64,000 nt of DNA. Source: Haloplanus rubicundus. GTDB lineage: Archaea > Halobacteriota > Halobacteria > Halobacteriales > Haloferacaceae. Positions 56,660-64,000 of the stretch are shown here, one piece after another. The DNA is taken from the NCBI RefSeq assembly GCF_003342675.1, contig NZ_CP031148.1, positions 3,162,001 through 3,226,000 on the forward strand, given 5' to 3'. How positions within the stretch are numbered: position 1 is the first letter of the stretch; every line of letters starts with the position of its first letter. Position numbers and translations under genes: made by a program. Under the pieces are notes generated by a model, which saw only the letters and a list, made by a program, of their open reading frames with translations, was not told where the DNA came from and ran no database searches.

Positions 56660-57446
56660 CCGACCCTCCCCCGGCGCCGAACGCGTCGGCCAAGTCGTCG
56701 AGCGCGTCGTCCCGGCCGTCGGTCAGCGCCGGCCGGTCGCCGGTGCGGAGCGTCGCGCTCCCGAAAAAGCCCGTCGCGGATTCGAACTCGACGAACGTCG
56801 CCTCGCAGTGGGGGCAGTTGGGGCGGGCGAGAAGCCCCAGATCGACCGTCGCCGAACAGTCGGCACAGGCCGCCGTGCGCTCGCCGTGACGGTTCGCCGC
56901 CGTCCGGAGGTCGTCGACGGCCCGTCGGTCGTGTTCGGCGGCGGTGACGCGCCGAACCTCGGCGCGGAGGTCGACCACCGCCCCGGTCAGGGTCTCGACG
57001 GAGTCGTCCAGGTCGTCGGTCACGTCGGTGAGATACTCGAGGATCTCCTCGTAGTTCTCGAACCCGCGGTCGAGGCGGTCGTCGAGGGCGTCGACGCGCG
57101 ATTTGGCGTCCGCAGCGGCGCGGACGGCCTCGTCGACGCGGTCTTCGAGGTCCGGGTGTCCGTGATCACGGGGCGCCTTGGCGTCGGTCTCGCGTTTGAT
57201 CTGGACGACGCGGTCGCGCACGTCGTCGATCTTGTGATCGAGGTCGTCCTCGACCGCGGCGACGCGGTCGGCCAGCGCCTCGAACTCGTCGAGGGCGTCC
57301 GGATCGTCGGCGTCGGCGTCGAGCAGTCGATAGAGCGCCGCGGCGCGCGCGAGGATGGCCTCTGGCTCGGCGTCCCGTTCGGCCGCCTTCCGCTCGACCC
57401 AGTCCCGCAACTCGGTCGGGAAGGCCTCTGACTGCTCGCCTGCCAT
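56652..57446 (-). CDS. Coiled-coil protein with zinc ribbon
   Basis: The 264-residue protein has a long heptad-rich coiled coil at about residues 45-175 and a zinc ribbon (ACADC and NCPHC) near 193-215. It is transcribed with the Cys4 protein, with which it overlaps. It is known only as a haloarchaeal conserved protein. Confidence 0.7.
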   Translation of the reverse strand: MAGEQSEAFPTELRDWVERKAAERDAEPEAILARAAALYRLLDADADDPDALDEFEALADRVAAVEDDLDHKIDDVRDRVVQIKRETDAKAPRDHGHPDLEDRVDEAVRAAADAKSRVDALDDRLDRGFENYEEILEYLTDVTDDLDDSVETLTGAVVDLRAEVRRVTAAEHDRRAVDDLRTAANRHGERTAACADCSATVDLGLLARPNCPHCEATFVEFESATGFFGSATLRTGDRPALTDGRDDALDDLADAFGAGGGSDD

Positions 57447-57496
57447 GCTGTAGGCGCCTTACCGCCGACGGCATAAGTATTGGTCGACCGATTATC

Positions 57497-58333
57497 TTAT
57501 CTGATCTTGCGGACGCCGCTCACGTCGAAGCCCCCCTCGTGGACCTCCGTCTCGAAGCGGATGATGTTCTCCGCCTCGATTCTGGAGAGGACGCCCCGGA
57601 ACTCCTTGACGAACATCGTCCGGGCGCGTTTCGAGCCGCCGCTCTCCCACTCGAACTGGAGAGTCCCCGAGGCGGCGTCCATCAGGTGGCCGAGCTCCGT
57701 CGGCCCCAGCGTCTCGTCCTGCACCAACAGGAGGATCAGCCCGCCCCAGTCGTACGCCGCCTTCTGAATCCCCTTCATCAGGAGCGCGATGTCGCTCCAG
57801 TTCATGTCGTCGCTGACGGCGGCGACGAGGTCGGTGATGGAGTCGACGACGACGAGGTTGCCCGCGGCGTGCGCGCCGAGGTAGTCCGCGAGCGCCCCGA
57901 GCGCGCTCTCCCGGCGCTCCTCGGCCGCCAGGTCGCTCACCGTCCGCGTCTCGCCGGCGTACCACTCGCGGGGAATCGGGCTCAGCTGGAAGTATTCGGG
58001 TGAGAGGTCCCGGAACTGAACGTGGTCGACGGCCGTCCGAACGAGGTCCGTCTCCATGGTGTAGGCCATCTCGCGTTCGAGTTGGTCGCGACCGGCGGTG
58101 AAGGAGACGTAGTGCACTTCAGCCGGCGGCTCGGACGCCGCAGCAAGGTCGCCGTAGTGGAGGTCGAAGGCCTCGCTGTCGCCGTAGTAGAGCCCGTTCA
58201 TCGCGGCACTCGTGTGGACGAACTCGCGAGCGCCCGCCCCGGCTTCGCCGCTCAGGAGGACGACGCTTCCCGGTGGTGCGCCGCCGCCGACGATGGAGTC
58301 GAGGCGGGCGATACCGAAGGGAATCCGGGCCAT
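57497..58333 (-). CDS. KaiC/RecA-superfamily protein with degenerate Walker A
   Basis: The 278-residue protein has the KaiC-like opening GIARLDSIVGGGAPPGSVVLLSG. Where a P-loop GKT should follow it has GEAGAGAREF, so the Lys and Thr are lost. A Walker B-like strand NLVVVDSITDLV is kept, and the C-terminal sheet is normal. It is probably a regulator or scaffold rather than an active ATPase. Similar proteins occur in haloarchaeal signalling and gas-vesicle systems. Confidence 0.75.
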   Translation of the reverse strand: MARIPFGIARLDSIVGGGAPPGSVVLLSGEAGAGAREFVHTSAAMNGLYYGDSEAFDLHYGDLAAASEPPAEVHYVSFTAGRDQLEREMAYTMETDLVRTAVDHVQFRDLSPEYFQLSPIPREWYAGETRTVSDLAAEERRESALGALADYLGAHAAGNLVVVDSITDLVAAVSDDMNWSDIALLMKGIQKAAYDWGGLILLLVQDETLGPTELGHLMDAASGTLQFEWESGGSKRARTMFVKEFRGVLSRIEAENIIRFETEVHEGGFDVSGVRKIR

Positions 58334-58357
58334 GGGCGCTCTACGGTCGACCGTGGG

Positions 58358-59344
58358 TTAGTCGTTGCGGCGCTCGGCGTCGACGAGCGCACCACGGTTG
58401 CGCCCCTCGGCGACGAGCACCCGCCCGTCGACGCCGGCCGCGTCGAGGGCCGCCCGGCCTGCCTCCCGCGCCGCCCCCGACCGCTCGGCGTCGGTCACGC
58501 CGTACGCCGCCGGCCCCCACGACGACTGCCCGGCCCCGTAGACGGCTGGCGAGTCGTCGAGCGCCGCGACGAGTTCGCCCGCCGGCGGCCGGTAGACGCC
58601 GCCCTGTTCGTCGGCGTACCACGTCCCGTTGAGCCGGCCGACTTCGGCGACGGCGGCGCCGAAGCGCTCGGCCGAGCCCTCCGTGATCGCCGGCAGAACC
58701 CGGCGGGCGATCACCCCAGCCAGCCGGTCGCTCGGCGTCGGCGGTGCCGACTCCACCACGGAGCGCATGCTCCGATCCTCGTCGTCGCCGCTCGGCCCCG
58801 CGGGGGCGTCGGGGACGACGACGAGGAACCGCCAGTCGTCGGGGATCGGATGGCGGGCCGCCACCGGCGGCACCGACCACTCGCCGACCGCGGGGCGGGA
58901 CGTGGTGAACCGCGCCGTCGGGTGGCCGGCGTCGAGGACGAACCCGCCGTTCCCGAAGGTGGCGACGCCGACGCCCGAGCGCCCGCCCCGCCCCAACTCC
59001 GGCGCCAACGCGCGGGTGTCGACCGATTCGTCGTGTGCCCGCGCGACGGCGACGAGCGTCGCGAGCGCGAACTGCGTCCCGCTCCCGAGACCGACGTGTC
59101 TGGGAAACTCGCCCTCGACGGCCAGGTCGGCGCCGGCGACGTCGAGCAGGTCGACGGATCGAACCGCGTACTCGCGGACCGTCGGGTGCGCACAAGACAC
59201 CGCGTCGGCCGGCGTCGCCGTGACGCGGATCGACGGGCGGTCGAGGCCGACGCCCAGGCTCCCGTAGAGTCGTTCGCGCGCGAGGCTCAGGTTGCAGAAG
59301 CCGAAGTGGAGCCGCGCGTACGCCGTGACGCTGGCGCGAGTCAT
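58358..59344 (-). CDS. Beta-ribofuranosylaminobenzene 5'-phosphate synthase (GHMP family)
   Basis: The 328-residue protein starts ASVTAYARLHFGFCNL and has the GHMP motif HVGLGSGTQFALA. Later come GRSGVGVATFGNGGFVLDAG and QSSWGPAAYG. The family joins PRPP and p-aminobenzoate in the first step of methanopterin synthesis. It ends 24 bp before the KaiC-like gene and starts 8 bp after the cupin gene. Haloarchaea are not known for methanopterin, so the product may be a folate-like C1 carrier. Confidence 0.82.
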   Translation of the reverse strand: MTRASVTAYARLHFGFCNLSLARERLYGSLGVGLDRPSIRVTATPADAVSCAHPTVREYAVRSVDLLDVAGADLAVEGEFPRHVGLGSGTQFALATLVAVARAHDESVDTRALAPELGRGGRSGVGVATFGNGGFVLDAGHPTARFTTSRPAVGEWSVPPVAARHPIPDDWRFLVVVPDAPAGPSGDDEDRSMRSVVESAPPTPSDRLAGVIARRVLPAITEGSAERFGAAVAEVGRLNGTWYADEQGGVYRPPAGELVAALDDSPAVYGAGQSSWGPAAYGVTDAERSGAAREAGRAALDAAGVDGRVLVAEGRNRGALVDAERRND

Positions 59345-59351
59345 GCCTCAG

Positions 59352-59675
59352 TCAGCCCGAACCCGGCATCGGACAGAGGCTCGCGGTGAAGACGGCCACC
59401 GCGTCGGTGTCGTTGCGGGCGCCGTGGACGACGCCGCGGTCGTGGGGGACGACGCCGGGCGCCGCGATGGCTTCCTCCTCGTCTCCCTGAATCACCGTCA
59501 CCGTTCCCTGCAGGACGTGAAAGACGTTCGTGCTGTCGCCGTGTTCGTGCGGGCTCAGTTCGGCGCCGGGACCCAGCGCGAACGCCTTCACCAGTACGTC
59601 GTCGCTGACGACCAACTCGGCCGTCAGCACCTCCTCGTCGTCCGGATCGAGCGTCTCCAGTACGTCGAGTGCCAT
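59352..59675 (-). CDS. Small cupin
   Basis: The 107-residue protein has cupin motif 1 (SPHEHGDSTNVFHVLQG) and motif 2 with His in DRGVVHGARN. It is co-transcribed with the beta-RFAP synthase gene, so it may act in the same pathway or be a bystander. Confidence 0.78.
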   Translation of the reverse strand: MALDVLETLDPDDEEVLTAELVVSDDVLVKAFALGPGAELSPHEHGDSTNVFHVLQGTVTVIQGDEEEAIAAPGVVPHDRGVVHGARNDTDAVAVFTASLCPMPGSG

Positions 59676-59757
59676 ACCCGAGAGTTGGCCGGCGGCGCCT
59701 TAACGGTGCGGCTTCGGGAGCGGTCGGCCCCACGGCGGCGCCGGCGGCCGTGACTCG

Positions 59758-59837
59758 TACGGATTATTGTAACTGTGTCCCGGTGAATCGCCGAGACAGT
59801 CCGGTGATCCACCGGTACTGACGTACAATAAAGCGTA
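59758..59837. repeat. Dyad repeat, copy D
   Basis: Outer arms TACGGATTATTGTA and TACAATAAAGCGTA carry three differences. Inner arms CCGGTGAATCGCCG and CCGGTGATCCACCGG type pair imperfectly. Its right edge forms the TGA stop codon at 59838-59840. Confidence 0.85.
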
Positions 59838-60158
59838 TCAGGCCAACTCCTCGGCCACCATGTCGACCCCGAACAGGTCGGGGTCCATCGCGAGGTCGGT
59901 CTGTCCGCGAGCGAAGTTCGGGAGCGAGTCGTGGCTGTAGACGACGACGCGAACGTCGGGGTTGCGGTCCTTGACGACCGAGATTGCCGTCGCCTCGTCG
60001 AGGTCCGTGAGCACGAACAGGTCGGCGTCGTCGATGCCGGCGTCGTCGAGGACCGGTGCGGTGAGGACGCCCTCGACGCGGGTCACGTCGATGCCCTGCA
60101 CTTCGAGGGCGGTGCCGAGGCCGTCCCGGTCCGGGCCGGCGAGGATGGCTCGGGTCAC
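59838..60158 (-). CDS. Small Rossmann-like protein after guaA
   Basis: The 106-residue protein starts at GTG, whose G is shared with the guaA stop (TAGTG). It has alternating strands and helices: RAILAGPDRDGLGTALEVQG, ADLFVLTDLDEATAIS, VRVVVYSHD. No catalytic residue is clear. It is the last gene of the pyrG-guaA operon and may regulate or channel GMP/CTP production. The stop codon comes from repeat D. Confidence 0.75.
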   Translation of the reverse strand: MTRAILAGPDRDGLGTALEVQGIDVTRVEGVLTAPVLDDAGIDDADLFVLTDLDEATAISVVKDRNPDVRVVVYSHDSLPNFARGQTDLAMDPDLFGVDMVAEELA

Positions 60159-61075
60159 TACTCGTACTCGATGGTTGCGGGTGGTTTGTGCGTCACGTCG
60201 TAGACGACCCGCGCGACGTCGTCGTTCTCGCCCGTGATCCGGCTCTGGATGCGCTGGAGCGTCTCCCACGGGAGGTCCTGAGCGCGGGCGGTCATGCCGT
60301 CGCGGCTCTCGACGGAGCGCACGGAGACGACCCAGCCGTGCACCCGGTTGTCGCCTTTCACGCCCGTCGCCTTGCCGATGACGGCCGCGAACGCCTGCCA
60401 CGGGTCGTGTTCTTCGACCTCCTCCTCGACGACGTGACACGCCTCGCGTGCCACGTCCAGCTTCTCCTCGGTCACCTCGCCGATGATGCGGACGGCGAGA
60501 CCGGGACCGGGGAAGGGCATCCGCTCGGACACCACCTCCTCCAGATCCAGCGCCCGCGCCACCTCGCGCACCTCGTCCTTGTAGAGGTCGCGGACGGGTT
60601 CGACGATACCCTCGAAGTCGATCACCTCGGGGAGCCCGCCGACGTTGTGGTGGGATTTGATGTTCCCCTCGCTCTCGATGCGGTCGGGGTAGATGGTTCC
60701 CTGTACGAGGTAGTCGGCGTCGGCCTCCTTCGCTTCGCGTTCGAACTCGCGGATGAACCCCTCGCCGATGACGTGGCGTTTCTCCTCGGGGTCGGTGACG
60801 CCGGAGAGGGCGTCGAGGAAGCGGTCCTTGGCGTCGACGATCCGGAGGCTGTCCATGAACGCGAACGTCTCCCGGATTCCTTCGGTCTCACCTTTGCGCA
60901 TCAGCCCGGTGTCGACGTAGACGGGGGTGAGCTGGTCGCCGATGGCGCGGTAGGCAAGCGCGGCCGCGACCGAGGAGTCGACGCCCCCGGAGAGCGCGAT
61001 GATGGCGTTTTTGTCGCCGATCTCGTCGGCGATCTCGGCCGTCGCCTCGTCGATGAACGCGTCGGTGTCGACCAT
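60158..61075 (-). CDS. guaA: GMP synthase ATP-pyrophosphatase subunit
   Basis: The 305-residue protein is the synthetase half only, as usual in archaea. Motif [12 protein letters not shown] near 27-38 binds pyrophosphate. [20 protein letters not shown] and [16 protein letters not shown] are conserved, and the C-terminal dimerisation part ends KPPATIEYE. It needs a separate glutaminase subunit, not in this window. Its ATG overlaps the pyrG stop by one base. Confidence 0.93.
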   Translation of the reverse strand: MVDTDAFIDEATAEIADEIGDKNAIIALSGGVDSSVAAALAYRAIGDQLTPVYVDTGLMRKGETEGIRETFAFMDSLRIVDAKDRFLDALSGVTDPEEKRHVIGEGFIREFEREAKEADADYLVQGTIYPDRIESEGNIKSHHNVGGLPEVIDFEGIVEPVRDLYKDEVREVARALDLEEVVSERMPFPGPGLAVRIIGEVTEEKLDVAREACHVVEEEVEEHDPWQAFAAVIGKATGVKGDNRVHGWVVSVRSVESRDGMTARAQDLPWETLQRIQSRITGENDDVARVVYDVTHKPPATIEYE

Positions 61076-62721
61076 CAGATCTCCACCTCCCGCCCTTCGT
61101 CGACCCGTTCGAGCGTCGCTTCGACGAAGCCGACGAACGGTGGGCTCGCGCGGTCGGGACGGGACCGGAACTCGGGGTGGAACTGCGTCCCGAGGAAGTA
61201 CGGGTGGTCGTCGAGTTCGACGATTTCCATGCGGTTACCCGCGCGCCCGGAGAACGTGAGGCTACCGGCTTCGAGATCGTCGATGTACTCGGGGTTGACC
61301 TCGTAGCGGTGGCGGTGGCGTTCGGTACACGAGTCGGCGCCGTACACCTCGTGAGCGAGCGTGTCCGGCCGGATCTCGGTGTCGTGGGCGCCGAGTCGCA
61401 TCGTCCCACCGAGATCCTCCAGGTCGTACTGCTCGGGCAGGAGGTCGATCACGGGATACGGCGTCTCCTCGTCGATTTCGGCGGAGTGGGCGCCCTCCAG
61501 CCCGAGGACGTTCCGCGCGTACTCGACGACGGCCATCTGGAAGCCGAGACAGAGACCGAGGAAGGGCACGTCGTTCTCGCGGGCGTAGCGGATCGCCTCG
61601 ATCTTTCCTTCGGCGCCGCGGGAGCCGAAGCCGCCGGGGACGACCACCGCGTCCGCCTCGCGGAGGCGTTCGGTGTGGTGGTCGCGCATCTCGTCGGCGT
61701 CGACCCAGAGGACGTTCACCTCGACTTCCGTGTGGATGCCCGCGTGTTTCAGCGCCTCGTGGATCGACATGTACGCGTCCTCGAGGGCGTACTTGCCGAC
61801 CAGCGCCACGTCGATTTCGCCCGTCCGCTCCCGGGTGACGAGTTCGCGCCACTGGCTGTCCCGCTCCGCCTTCGGGAGCGCCTCCCCCGCGATGTTCAAC
61901 TGTTCCATCACGTACTCGTCTAGCCCCTCCTCCTCGACCATCAGGGGGACGTGGTAGATGTCCTCGACGTCGGGGTTGGAGAAGACGGCGTCGGTGGGCA
62001 CGTCACAGAACAGCGCGATCTTTTCTTTGGTGTCGGGGTCGAGGCGGTCCTCACAGCGGCCGACCAGTACGTCGGGCTGGAGGCCGATGGAACGCAGTTC
62101 CTTCACGCTGTGCTGGGTCGGTTTGGTCTTCTGTTCGCCGTTTTTCGAGTAGGGAACGAGCGTCACGTGCGCGAAGAGCACGTCCTCGTCGTCCTCCTCG
62201 TGGGAGAACTGCCGGAGCGCTTCGAGGTAGGGCATCCCCTCGATGTCGCCGACGGTGCCGCCGACTTCGATGAGACACACGTCGGTCCCCTCGGCCGCCT
62301 CGCGGATGCGACGCTTGATGTCGTCGGTGATGTGGGGGATGATCTGGACCGTGTTGCCCAGGTAGTCGCCCGCCCGCTCCTTCTCGATGACGTGTTTGTA
62401 CGTCTTCCCCGTCGTGACGTTGTGGTCGAACGTCATGTCCGTCCCGAGGAAGCGCTCGTAGTTGCCGAGGTCGAGGTCGACCTCGCCCCCGTCTTTCAGC
62501 ACGTACACCTCCCCGTGCTGGTAGGGGTTCATCGTCCCCGCGTCAACGTTGAGGTAGGGGTCGATCTTTACGGCGGTCACGTCGAAGCCCGCGTTCGACA
62601 GGAGGCGGCCGGTGCTCGCGGCCGTGATCCCCTTGCCGAGCCCGGACATGACACCTCCCGTTACGAAAACGAACTTCCGACCCAGCTCCGGGTCGTACCC
62701 TGTCTCGGGTTCCGTCGGCAT
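61075..62721 (-). CDS. pyrG: CTP synthase
   Basis: The 548-residue protein has the synthetase domain first ([45 protein letters not shown]) and then a class I glutaminase domain ([21 protein letters not shown] with catalytic Cys, and a C-terminal HPEF His-Glu pair). It converts UTP to CTP using glutamine. It leads the operon with guaA. Confidence 0.96.
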   Translation of the reverse strand: MPTEPETGYDPELGRKFVFVTGGVMSGLGKGITAASTGRLLSNAGFDVTAVKIDPYLNVDAGTMNPYQHGEVYVLKDGGEVDLDLGNYERFLGTDMTFDHNVTTGKTYKHVIEKERAGDYLGNTVQIIPHITDDIKRRIREAAEGTDVCLIEVGGTVGDIEGMPYLEALRQFSHEEDDEDVLFAHVTLVPYSKNGEQKTKPTQHSVKELRSIGLQPDVLVGRCEDRLDPDTKEKIALFCDVPTDAVFSNPDVEDIYHVPLMVEEEGLDEYVMEQLNIAGEALPKAERDSQWRELVTRERTGEIDVALVGKYALEDAYMSIHEALKHAGIHTEVEVNVLWVDADEMRDHHTERLREADAVVVPGGFGSRGAEGKIEAIRYARENDVPFLGLCLGFQMAVVEYARNVLGLEGAHSAEIDEETPYPVIDLLPEQYDLEDLGGTMRLGAHDTEIRPDTLAHEVYGADSCTERHRHRYEVNPEYIDDLEAGSLTFSGRAGNRMEIVELDDHPYFLGTQFHPEFRSRPDRASPPFVGFVEATLERVDEGREVEI

Positions 62722-62838
62722 AACGACCCTGCGCGAGCGCGCATGAAAATCGTTTCGCCTGGGCGGTCGGCGTGCGCCCGGGTTGCACGCGACGAGCCGA
62801 ACCGCAGGCTTCGAGTCCGCGGCCCCCGTCGAGGCGGT

Positions 62839-63630
62839 ATGGACGTTCCACGACTCGGCTTCGGTACGTACCGACTGACCGACCCGGAGGAGTGTGCAAG
62901 CGCCGTCCGAACCGCGCTGGAGACGGGCTACCGGCACGTCGACACCGCCGAATACTACGAGAACGAGGCCGCCGTCGGCGAGGGTATCGCCGCGAGCGAC
63001 GTGGACCGCGCGGACGTGTTCCTCGCGTCGAAGGTGTGGCGCGACCGCCTCGCACGCGACGACTTCCTCGAGAGCGCGCGCGAACGGGTCGACCTGCTCG
63101 GCGTCGATACCCTCGACCTGCTCTACGTTCACTGGCCGATGGACACGTACGACCCGGAGGAGACGCTCGCGGCGCTCGTCGAAGCCCGCGAGACGGGGTT
63201 GACCAGCGGGATTGGCCTCAGCAACTTCACGCCCACACAGCTGGACGAGGCCATCGACCACCTCGGCGAACCGCCGCTGGCCCACCAAGTCGAACTTCAT
63301 CCCCTGCTCCAGCAGGACGAACTCCGCGACCACGCCGACTGCCACGGCTATCAGCTGGTGGCGTACGCGCCCATCGCGCGCAACGCCGTCGCGGACGTGC
63401 CCGAGATTCGCGACGTGGCGGCGAAACACGACGCGACGCCCGCACAGGTGTCGCTCGCGTGGGTGCTCGCGAAGGGCGTCGTCCCCATCCCGAAGGCGGG
63501 GACGCCGGCACACGTCCGCGAGAACTACGGCGCGCTCGACCTGACGCTGGACGACGAGGACGTGGCCCGCATCGACGGCATCGAGCGGGAGGAGCGGATC
63601 GTCGACTTCCCGAACGCCCCCTGGAAGTGA
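62839..63630 (+). CDS. Aldo/keto reductase
   Basis: The 263-residue protein has the catalytic tetrad: Asp in HVDTAEYY, Tyr in the same segment, Lys in LASKVW and His in YVHWPM. The cofactor region includes GLSNFT and IPKAGT. It would reduce an aldehyde or ketone with NADPH. ATG 62839 starts at the first strand. Confidence 0.9.
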   Translation: MDVPRLGFGTYRLTDPEECASAVRTALETGYRHVDTAEYYENEAAVGEGIAASDVDRADVFLASKVWRDRLARDDFLESARERVDLLGVDTLDLLYVHWPMDTYDPEETLAALVEARETGLTSGIGLSNFTPTQLDEAIDHLGEPPLAHQVELHPLLQQDELRDHADCHGYQLVAYAPIARNAVADVPEIRDVAAKHDATPAQVSLAWVLAKGVVPIPKAGTPAHVRENYGALDLTLDDEDVARIDGIEREERIVDFPNAPWK

Positions 63631-63763
63631 GCGGGTCCCGCCGGGCCGGTTCGGCGGGAATCGACGACGACTGCCGAGACGCCCGACGAGCGCGTGGGAC
63701 GGCGACGACGGCCGTCGTCCGGCACTTCGTCATGCTTTTCACTACCCACACCAAGGTTCGAGC

Positions 63764-64000
63764 ATGAGCGCGGACGACAAATATCCCGAAGAGAGCGGCC
63801 GGCGGCGGTTCGTGAAAGGCGTCGTCGGTGGCTCGGCGCTCGCCGGCGTGGGCGCCCTCGGGACGGTCACCGTCAACAGCGCGACCGCCTCACCCGGTGC
63901 CGGTGGCGGGAGCACCCAGGCGTGGGCAATCGAGAACACCGGCGGGCCGGCGCCCCGCGGGATGCCCCAGATCCCCATCGAAATCGACTCGGAGGGGTAC
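63764..64000 (+). CDS. Tat protein, probably Rieske iron-sulfur subunit (3' part outside window)
   Basis: Only the first 79 residues are seen. They have a Tat signal (SGRRRFVKGVVGG) and a mature start AWAIENTGGPAPRGMPQIP. That pattern resembles haloarchaeal Rieske subunits of the halocyanin:quinone complex, but the cluster ligands lie outside the window, so this is a guess from the N-terminus. Confidence 0.5.
   Translation, partial: MSADDKYPEESGRRRFVKGVVGGSALAGVGALGTVTVNSATASPGAGGGSTQAWAIENTGGPAPRGMPQIPIEIDSEGY

Overview
The window comes from a haloarchaeon (class Halobacteria). The DNA is very GC-rich, and the predicted proteins are acidic and rich in Asp and Glu. Exported proteins mostly carry twin-arginine (Tat) signals, often with a lipobox Cys. 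One protein ends in a PGF-CTERM-like anchor. Archaeal information genes are present (TATA-binding protein, transcription factor S, an XPB-type helicase, a separate ATP-pyrophosphatase subunit of GMP synthase). The rRNA operon has the archaeal order 16S, tRNA-Ala, 23S, 5S. The genus cannot be told from the window.

Layout. 0-13 kb is accessory-like. It holds a truncated regulator with a substrate-binding-protein (SBP) domain, a PQQ alcohol dehydrogenase module flanked by two blue copper proteins, and a formate dehydrogenase. It also holds four SBP-like proteins that lack signal peptides and have no transporter, with a divergent cupin gene. 13-20 kb holds an MFS transporter, a VOC protein, a beta-hydroxyacid dehydrogenase, CinA-type amidohydrolase, a YchF/OBG GTPase and a large secreted repeat protein. 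20.5-25.6 kb is the rRNA operon on the minus strand. Tbp and an XPB helicase follow, divergent from it. 28.5-37.2 kb is mixed metabolism and transport. 37.4-45.6 kb is a carbohydrate-type ABC importer, a cupin, a quinone-oxidoreductase-like MDR enzyme and a DgcN/DgcA-like pair. 45.6-50.3 kb is a membrane redox block: NosR-like flavo-iron-sulfur protein, the ApbE flavinyltransferase and a PQQ-like beta-propeller. 50.5-64 kb is mostly housekeeping: GCS2-like ligase, PspA, HiPIP, TFS, KaiC-like protein, beta-RFAP synthase, GMP and CTP synthases, aldo/keto reductase and the start of a Rieske-like Tat protein.

How genes work together. The PQQ dehydrogenase has no signal peptide, but its immediate upstream partner carries a Tat-like RR motif, so the two may be exported together. 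The flanking cupredoxins are natural electron acceptors. The dehydrogenase has an Asp two residues after the catalytic Asp, the mark of lanthanide-dependent (XoxF/PedH-type) enzymes. The ApbE protein would attach FMN to the NosR-like protein encoded by the overlapping gene. PyrG, GuaA and a small Rossmann-like protein form a tight nucleotide operon.

The most unusual feature is a family of nine dyad elements of about 70-90 bp scattered through the window. Each lies at the 3' end of at least one gene and often supplies or abuts the stop codon. Their two arms change together between copies. The second is the SBP-like cluster, which shows a duplicated promoter-operon unit with a leftover 31-codon gene start.
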